Part shown: one piece after another, positions 6,777-11,241 of the stretch
Numbering within the stretch: position 1 is the first letter of the stretch
Layout of the letters: each line of letters begins with the position of its first letter
DNA from: Clostridia bacterium
Lineage (GTDB): Bacteria; Bacillota_E; RBS10-35; JAJYVN01
Length of the DNA: 11,241 bases
Assembly: GCA_027335515.1 (NCBI GenBank)
Contig: DAHWHT010000226.1
Location: 1-11,241, forward strand
Direction: 5' to 3'
Notes under the pieces: model-generated
Seen by the model: only the letters and a program-made list of their open reading frames with translations
Told to the model about the DNA's origin: nothing
The model's database searches: none
Position numbers and translations under genes: made by a program

Positions 6777-7589
6777 ATGCACCAGCCGGTGCGGGTGGTG
6801 GTTTTCGGTGCGCATCCGGACGACGACGACATCAAGGTGGGCGGCACGGCGGCACTCTGGGCGGATCGCGGCGACCAGGTGCTCTTTGTGGCCCTCACCT
6901 GCGGGGACGCCGGCCACCAGACGATGGCGGGCGGGGAACTGGCGCGTCGCCGCCGGGCGGAGGCACAGGCGGCCGCCGCGGCCCTGGGGGTGCGCTACCT
7001 CGTCTGCGACCACCACGACGGGGCGCTGCAGCCGACCCTGGCCCTGCGCGACCAGGTGATCGGCATCGTGCGCGAGGCCCGAGCCGACCTGGTGCTGTTG
7101 CCGCGCCCCTGGGACTACCACCCCGACCACCGGGCCGTCGCCCAGGTGGTCCAGGACGCCGCCTACATGGTCACCGTGCCCAACGTCACCCCGCTGGTGC
7201 CCCACCTGGAGCGCAACCCGGTGTTCGCGTACGTCTCCGACCGCTTCACACGGCCCAACCCGTTCCAGCCGGATGTCGTGGTCGACACCACGGCGTCCGT
7301 CGAGCGCAAACTCGATGCCCTGGCCTGCCACGTCTCGCAGCTGTTCGAGTGGCTGCCGTACAACGCCGGCACCCTGGACCAGGTTCCGGCCGATCCCGCC
7401 GGCCGCCGCCGGTGGATGCAGCATTGGGTGGAAGACGACGCCGCGCAGGCGGAACGCTGCCGCGCCCTGCTCGCGGAGCGCTATGGCCCCATCCGCGCCG
7501 CCGCCAGCCGCTACGCCGAGGCCTTTGAGTGCTGCGAACTCGGACGCCGGGTCTCGCGCGAGGCGTTGGACGCCCTCTTTCCGCGCTGA
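6777..7589 (+). CDS. PIG-L / LmbE-family zinc deacetylase
   Basis: This 270-residue protein is a Zn-dependent N-acetyl-sugar deacetylase-like enzyme (family with MshB, BshB and PIG-L). The N-terminal strand VRVVVFGAHPDD supplies the metal/catalytic set: His13, Asp15 (base) and Asp16, matching MshB numbering. The motif WDYHPDH (His118) supplies the third metal ligand. The usual Glu after HPDD is Asp (HPDDDD). A C-terminal region with HVSQLFEWLPYN and a Trp/Arg-rich end is shared with an uncharacterised clade I recognise by pattern but cannot assign a substrate to. No signal peptide is seen, so it is probably cytosolic. ATG 6777 has a GGGGG-type ribosome site; a 29-codon extension to GTG 6690 is low-complexity and unlikely. 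It converges on thrS and stands alone on its strand. Confidence 0.9.
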   Translation: MHQPVRVVVFGAHPDDDDIKVGGTAALWADRGDQVLFVALTCGDAGHQTMAGGELARRRRAEAQAAAAALGVRYLVCDHHDGALQPTLALRDQVIGIVREARADLVLLPRPWDYHPDHRAVAQVVQDAAYMVTVPNVTPLVPHLERNPVFAYVSDRFTRPNPFQPDVVVDTTASVERKLDALACHVSQLFEWLPYNAGTLDQVPADPAGRRRWMQHWVEDDAAQAERCRALLAERYGPIRAAASRYAEAFECCELGRRVSREALDALFPR

Positions 7590-7597
7590 ACCGCAGC

Positions 7598-7636
7598 GGC
7601 GGCGCGCCCGCGGATCCGCCCGCCGGGCACGCCGCC
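7598..7636. terminator. GC-rich dyad between convergent genes
   Basis: GGCGGCG (7598-7604) pairs with CGCCGCC (7630-7636). After one mismatch GCCC pairs with GGGC, and the loop contains the palindrome GCGGATCCGC. It fills most of the 73-base gap between the PIG-L and thrS stop codons. There is no T-run on either side, so it is only a candidate bidirectional terminator. Confidence 0.35.
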
Positions 7637-7662
7637 GCCGTCGGTTGGTCCCCCCTGCGGCC

Positions 7663-9618
7663 TCACAACCCGGGTTGCGCCCGGCGCTCGGCCACCTCCC
7701 GCCGCACGGCCGCGGCGATCTCGGACACGGCCCGCGCGCCCTGGTCGCCAAGGCCGCGCACCCGGACCGCCGCCTGTTGCCCGGCCACCTCGCGGTCCCC
7801 GACGACGAGCATGTAGGGAATCTGCTGCAACTGGGCGTGCCGGATGCGGTAGCCGATCTTCTCGCTGCGGGCGTCCACCTCGGCCCGCAGCCCGCCCCCG
7901 ACGAGTTCGGCCGCCACCGCGCGGGCATAGTCGGCATGGCGGTCCGCCAGGGGCAGCACCACCGCCTGGACCGGTGCCAGCCAGGTCGGGAAGGCCCCGG
8001 CGTAATGCTCCAGCAGGACGCCGATGAAGCGTTCCAGCGAACCGAAGATGGCGCGGTGGATCATCACCGGCCGGTGGCGCTCGCCATCGGCCCCCGTATA
8101 CCAGAGGTCAAAGCGCCGGGGCAGATTGAAATCCAGCTGCACGGTCGCGCACTGCCATTGGCGGCCCAGCGCGTCGGTGACATGGAACTCCAGCTTGGGG
8201 CCGTAAAAGGCCCCGTCTTTGGGGCTGAGCACAAAGTCCTTGCCCGCGGCGCGCAGGGCCGCCGCCAGGTCGCTTTCGGCCTGCTCCCAGACGGCGAGGT
8301 CTCCGAGGAACTCGTCCGGCCTGGTGGCCAGTCGGACGCTGTACGTCATGCCAAGCGTCCCGTAGACGGTGTCGACCAACCGCAAGACCCCGGCCACCTC
8401 CGAGTGGACCTGCTCGGGGGTGACAAACAGATGGGCGTCATCCTGGTGCAGGGAACGCACGCGCAGCAACCCGTGGAGGGTGCCGGACCGCTCATAGCGC
8501 GCCAGCTGCCCATACTCCGCCAGACGCAGCGGCAGATCGCGGTAGCTGCGCGTCACCGCCCCGTACAGCAGGCAATGGGCGGGGCAGTTCATCGGCTTGA
8601 TGGCGAGGCGTTCGTCGTCGCGTTGCAGGGTGAACATGTTCTCCTTGAACAGGTCCCAGTGACCCGACCGCTCCCAGAGCTCCGAGCGCATCAGAATCGG
8701 GGTGCTCACCTCGCCGTAGCCCTCCGGGGCCTGCAGCTCCCGCGACCAGTCCTCCAGCACCCGCCACAGGGTGTGGCCGCGCGGCTGCCAAAAGGGAAAA
8801 CCAGCCGCCTCCTCGCGCAGGAAGAACAGCCCGAGTTCCGGACCGAGCCGGCGGTGGTCGCGCTTTTTCGCCTCCTCCTGCACCCAGAGGTAGTGGTCCA
8901 GCTCCGCCGGCTTGGCAAAGGCGGTGCCGTAGATCCGCTGCAGCATGGGTCGCCCTTCGTCCTCACGCCAGTAGGCGCCGGCGACCGAGAGGAGGCGAAA
9001 GGACCGGATGCGGCCGGTGGCGGGCAGGTGCGGACCGCGGCACAGGTCGTGGAACTCGCCCTGGCGGTAGACGCTGATCTCGGCGTCCGCCGGCAGGTCG
9101 TCGATGATCTCCACCTTGAAGGGCTCGCCGTCGGTGGCAAAACGCTGGCGGGCCTCACCCCGCGGCCATGTCTCGCGGCAAAGCGGCAGGTCCTGCGCGA
9201 TCACCCGGCGCATCTCCGCTTCGATGCGCGGCAAATCTTCGTCCGTGAGCCGGACCGGTGTACCGCCGGCGTCCCGCACGTCCATGTCGTAGTAGAAGCC
9301 GTCGGCAATCACCGGACCGATCGCAAAATGCGTACCCGGATACAACCGGCGCACCGCCTGGGCCAGCACGTGCGCCGTGGTGTGCCGATACACCTCCAGC
9401 CCCTGGGGGTCGTCCACGGTCAGCAGCGCGAAGTCCGCGGCTTGCCCGCCCACCACCTCACCCAGCGGCCGGCTCAGATCGACGATGCGCCCCCCCACGC
9501 GCGCGGCAACCGCGGCGCGCGCCAACCGCGGCCCGATGGCGGAGGCGACCTCCGCGGCGGTCGTCTGTGCATCCACCCCGCGCCGCGCGCCATCCGGCAT
9601 CACCAAGTCCACCGCCAT
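7663..9618 (-). CDS. thrS: threonyl-tRNA synthetase
   Basis: ThrRS charges tRNA-Thr in the cytosol and edits mischarged Ser. The 651-residue class II enzyme has all domains. A TGS domain occupies about residues 1-65. The N2 editing domain has HTTAH (His79, His83) and LCRGPH (Cys193, His197). The catalytic domain has the zinc ligands Cys345 (MNCPAHC), His396 (DDAHLF) and His521 (VMIHRA), motif 2 around RYERSGTLHGLLRVRSLHQD and motif 3 around IFGSLERFIGVLLEHYAGAF. A C-terminal anticodon-binding domain begins near TWLAPVQAVVLPL. ATG 9618 is fixed by GGGGGAGG 4 nt upstream and by lying just after the T-box terminator; the open frame further upstream runs through the leader RNA. Expression should rise when uncharged tRNA-Thr accumulates. 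Confidence 0.98.
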   Translation of the reverse strand: MAVDLVMPDGARRGVDAQTTAAEVASAIGPRLARAAVAARVGGRIVDLSRPLGEVVGGQAADFALLTVDDPQGLEVYRHTTAHVLAQAVRRLYPGTHFAIGPVIADGFYYDMDVRDAGGTPVRLTDEDLPRIEAEMRRVIAQDLPLCRETWPRGEARQRFATDGEPFKVEIIDDLPADAEISVYRQGEFHDLCRGPHLPATGRIRSFRLLSVAGAYWREDEGRPMLQRIYGTAFAKPAELDHYLWVQEEAKKRDHRRLGPELGLFFLREEAAGFPFWQPRGHTLWRVLEDWSRELQAPEGYGEVSTPILMRSELWERSGHWDLFKENMFTLQRDDERLAIKPMNCPAHCLLYGAVTRSYRDLPLRLAEYGQLARYERSGTLHGLLRVRSLHQDDAHLFVTPEQVHSEVAGVLRLVDTVYGTLGMTYSVRLATRPDEFLGDLAVWEQAESDLAAALRAAGKDFVLSPKDGAFYGPKLEFHVTDALGRQWQCATVQLDFNLPRRFDLWYTGADGERHRPVMIHRAIFGSLERFIGVLLEHYAGAFPTWLAPVQAVVLPLADRHADYARAVAAELVGGGLRAEVDARSEKIGYRIRHAQLQQIPYMLVVGDREVAGQQAAVRVRGLGDQGARAVSEIAAAVRREVAERRAQPGL

Positions 9619-9651
9619 CGTGCCTCCCCCTTCCGCACCGTCGCCGGGCAC

Positions 9652-9681
9652 AAAAAAAGGACCCCACCCCAGTCCGGGGCG
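9652..9681 (-). terminator. T-box intrinsic terminator of the thrS leader
   Basis: CGCCCC (9681-9676) pairs with GGGGTG (9670-9665) around a 5-nt loop, with weaker pairs below, then GGTCC and a seven-T run (9658-9652). The CGCCCC arm is the same segment needed for the 3' side of the antiterminator, so the two folds exclude each other. Confidence 0.8.
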
Positions 9682-9905
9682 AGCCCTGTGGCCCGCGGTC
9701 CCACCCGACCACCCCGACGCCCCCATACGAAGGAGGGCCGGGCTCGGACGCCGTTAACGCCAGCGCACGCGGGCGGGCCTCGGCCGCGTCTGCGGCGTCG
9801 GACCGCCATCCTCCGGAGCCGTACCGCTCGGGGCGTTGCCGCAGGGCTTGCACCGCTCCCCGCTCGCTGAGGGCAACGAGGTCCAGCGGTTCTCCATCAT
9901 CGCGC
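9652..9905 (-). promoter_or_regulatory. T-box riboswitch leader of thrS
   Basis: This is a transcription-attenuation RNA that reads uncharged tRNA. In Stem I, lower GGAG/CTCC and ACCGCT/AGCGGT helices leave ACGG unpaired on the 3' side, giving an ACG (Thr) specifier followed by a purine. Above, CGTTGCC/GGCAACG leads to the AG-bulge region (CTCAGCGA) and the apical GCGGGG/CCCTGC helix with an AGCGGTGCAAG loop, all typical T-box landmarks. The T-box proper is GGGTGGGACCGCGG (9706-9693), against the consensus AGGGUGGNACCGCG. The antiterminator pairs CGGG (9707-9704) with CCCG (9678-9675) and GCG with CGC, around the 7-nt bulge TGGGACC. The competing terminator and T-run precede thrS. The region between Stem I and the T-box was not folded in detail. 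The class is certain; exact pairs are by hand. Confidence 0.9.
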
Positions 9906-9910
9906 ATCGG

Positions 9911-9939
9911 AGCATAGCAACGCCTTGCGGCGCGGTCAA
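9911..9939 (-). promoter_or_regulatory. sigma-A/sigma-70 promoter of thrS
   Basis: TTGACC (9939-9934), a 17-bp spacer and TATGCT (9916-9911), preceded by TGC as an extended -10. The predicted start near 9905 places the 5' base of the T-box Stem I almost at +1, which supports both calls. Confidence 0.85.
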
Positions 9940-9998
9940 GGCCCTAATGGGTTCCACGGCAGGAAAACACTGTACAACGGCGTACTTCTGCCTCCCGG

Positions 9999-10024
9999 AA
10001 CGGTTCGACGGCATAACGGTTCGA
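9999..10024. repeat. 10-bp direct repeat AACGGTTCGA, 16-bp period
   Basis: AACGGTTCGA occurs exactly at 9999-10008 and 10015-10024, and TTCGA occurs again at 10025-10029. It lies in the divergent region between the thrS promoter and the binding-protein gene, so it may be a tandem regulator site. A tRNA T-loop was considered here and does not fit. Function is inference. Confidence 0.5.
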
Positions 10025-10025
10025 T

Positions 10026-10057
10026 TCGACAGGGACCCGCTGCCTTCGCGGTGTCGA
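10026..10057. promoter_or_regulatory. dyad TCGACA...TGTCGA upstream of the binding-protein gene
   Basis: TCGACA (10026-10031) and TGTCGA (10052-10057) are inverted, with an inner CCGC/GCGG pair (10037-10040, 10048-10051) directly next to the right arm. It could be an operator or a leader hairpin of the downstream gene. No convincing -35/-10 pair was found on the plus strand between 9940 and 10161. Confidence 0.35.
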
Positions 10058-10080
10058 TGGGCGTTGCGGGCGTGCCTGCC

Positions 10081-10101
10081 TGCACCCAGCGACCAGGTGC
10101 A
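10081..10101. promoter_or_regulatory. inverted repeat TGCACC-N9-GGTGCA
   Basis: A perfect 6-bp inverted repeat with a 9-bp spacer, about 60 nt before the binding-protein start. Size and position suit a regulator half-site pair or a small leader hairpin. No specific regulator can be named. Confidence 0.35.
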
Positions 10102-10161
10102 AGGTCGTATCGGGCTGCATTCGGATCGGATCCGGTGCGCGAGAAAGGATGTCGAACGCGG

Positions 10162-11241
10162 ATGGGGGACGAGACACACCGCACACACTTCCGGCGCAGG
10201 GCGCTGCTGCGCGGCGCCGCCCTGGTGGCCGGTGCGGGCCTCGGCAGCGCCACCCTGAGTGCCTGCGGCGGAATCGGCGGCAAGGCAGCGACACCGACCG
10301 GGCAGTCGCCGGTGGAAACGGTCTACTTCCAGATCAACTGGCAGCAGGCGTGGAACAACTTGGCCATGCGGCTGACCCAGCAGTTCACCGACCAATACTT
10401 CAACAGCAAGCACAAGGGTATCCGCGCGGTTCCGCAGAAATGGGGCGGATCCCAGGGCGTTGTCACCCAAATCATTTCGGGGTCTCCGAGTGCCCCGGCG
10501 GTGATCAGCTCCTGTTGTGGGGACTTTTTTATTGCGCGTCCGGTGCTCAAGAACATCACACCGCTGCTGCGGCAGGACAACCTCAGCACAGGCCTGTGGT
10601 CTGCGGGGCAACTGCAGACGTACCAGGAGTCCTCCGGACTCTACGGGGTGCCGGCCTACACCGCCTGCCAGCCTCTGATCTACAACCAGACCCTCTTTGA
10701 CACCCTCGGCCTCCCCTACCCCGATCCCCAGTGGGACTACCGGACCGCGCCCGCCGTCTGGAAGTCGGTCAGCGGTACCACCAAGGGCGGCCTGCACCGC
10801 TATGGCACCACGTGGGAATGGCAACCCGGCGGCTTCGACGCCCTGCCCTATATGTTCAAGGGTTTCGGCGGCGAGGAGATGGACCCGACCCACACCGTCT
10901 GCCTCATGGACTCCAAGGAGTGCCTGGCCGCCGGCAACTGGCTGTATCCGTTGATCTGGGACAAATACATGATCAACCGCTGGGGCCTGGGCCCCGGTGG
11001 CGCCAACGCGATGATGACGGGCCGCACCGCGATGTACCAGTCCGCCGGCAACATGCTGTTCGAGGCGGTCAACGTCCTGGGCGCCAACATCAAATGGGAC
11101 GTGATCCCGCTGCCGCGCTGGCCCGTGCGGCGCGCGACGAACGTGCAGGTCGACTTCTACGGCGTAAACGCCCACTACAAGAACCAGGAACTCGCCTGGG
11201 AGTTGTTCAAGTTTGTGGCGGCCACCAAGGAGACCAACCGC
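10162..11241 (+). CDS. ABC transporter sugar-type substrate-binding lipoprotein (Tat-exported), 3' end outside window
   Basis: The 360 codons seen are open to the right edge. The N-terminus is a twin-arginine signal with a lipobox: FRRRALLRGAALVAGAGLG, then LSAC with Cys35 as the lipidated residue. The pre-protein would go through Tat and be anchored outside the membrane. The mature part resembles family 1 extracellular solute-binding proteins (COG1653 type), with an N-terminal NLAMRLTQQFTDQY helix, the GLYGVPAYTACQPLIYNQTLFDTLGLP segment (the usual 'choose the sugar-binding domain swap' block), GRTAMYQSAGNM and a WELFKFVAATKE helix. The substrate is unknown, probably a carbohydrate. ATG 10162 has AAGGA 12 nt upstream, a rather long spacing. 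It is read divergently from thrS; permease genes would be expected just outside the window. Confidence 0.88.
   Translation, partial: MGDETHRTHFRRRALLRGAALVAGAGLGSATLSACGGIGGKAATPTGQSPVETVYFQINWQQAWNNLAMRLTQQFTDQYFNSKHKGIRAVPQKWGGSQGVVTQIISGSPSAPAVISSCCGDFFIARPVLKNITPLLRQDNLSTGLWSAGQLQTYQESSGLYGVPAYTACQPLIYNQTLFDTLGLPYPDPQWDYRTAPAVWKSVSGTTKGGLHRYGTTWEWQPGGFDALPYMFKGFGGEEMDPTHTVCLMDSKECLAAGNWLYPLIWDKYMINRWGLGPGGANAMMTGRTAMYQSAGNMLFEAVNVLGANIKWDVIPLPRWPVRRATNVQVDFYGVNAHYKNQELAWELFKFVAATKETNR

Noticed and set aside
6345..7937. Minus-strand open frame of 530 codons between thrS and rpsB
   Set aside because: It is antisense to the PIG-L catalytic motifs and the tRNA-like RNA and overlaps the ends of thrS and rpsB in another frame.
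7273..9870. Plus-strand open frame of 865 codons opposite thrS
   Set aside because: It runs from inside the PIG-L gene in another frame across the whole of thrS and its leader; low-complexity antisense of well-conserved genes.
10001..10029. TTCGA-containing repeats as tRNA T-loops
   Set aside because: The flanking five bases do not pair on either copy, and no acceptor or CCA follows.
10149..10700. ATG 10149 frame as an alternative coding frame
   Set aside because: Its product has no known features, whereas the ATG 10162 frame gives a Tat lipoprotein signal and a binding-protein domain open to the window edge.
9754..11175. Minus-strand open frame of 473 codons opposite the binding-protein gene
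   Set aside because: It covers the Tat signal and the solute-binding domain in antisense and continues through the thrS promoter and T-box Stem I.

Overview
The window looks like a chromosomal segment of a high-GC bacterium, most likely a Bacillota-type lineage (for example relatives of Thermaerobacter, Symbiobacterium or Limnochorda). This placement is inference. It rests on three things: a transcription-terminating T-box leader in front of thrS, strong GGAGG ribosome-binding sites with frequent GTG starts, and Bacillus-like RpsB, Frr and UppS proteins. About half of the signal is a conserved housekeeping operon; the rest is a mix of regulatory RNA and accessory metabolism.

Positions 1-6357, minus strand: one long translation / nucleotide / envelope operon in the order rpsB, tsf, pyrH, frr, a small PASTA-like gene, uppS, cdsA, an AI-2E-family membrane protein, and dxr (cut by the left edge). 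The first genes supply ribosomal protein S2, EF-Ts, UMP kinase and ribosome recycling factor. The later ones make the lipid carrier precursor (UppS), CDP-diacylglycerol (CdsA) and isoprenoid precursors (Dxr), so the operon couples growth to envelope lipid supply. Two members are not part of the textbook cluster: the 88-residue PASTA-like protein, and the AI-2E protein whose 3' end overlaps dxr.

Positions 6358-6776: a 419-base divergent intergenic region. It holds an extended -10 promoter for the rpsB operon, an 11-bp dyad at its start site, and on the plus strand a compact 69-nt tRNA-Gly-like RNA. That RNA has perfect stems and an encoded CCA but lacks U8 and the normal 7-base anticodon loop. 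It is the most unusual element in the window.

Positions 6777-7589, plus strand: a PIG-L/LmbE-family deacetylase. It converges on thrS (7663-9618, minus), with a GC-rich dyad between them. thrS is preceded by a clear sigma-A-type promoter (TTGACC-17-TATGCT) and a complete T-box leader with Stem I, a T-box bulge, mutually exclusive antiterminator and terminator, and a probable ACG (Thr) specifier.

Positions 9940-11241, plus strand: a region with direct and inverted repeats, then a Tat-exported lipoprotein sugar-binding protein of an ABC transporter that runs off the right edge. Together with the PIG-L enzyme it hints at carbohydrate (possibly N-acetylated sugar) use.
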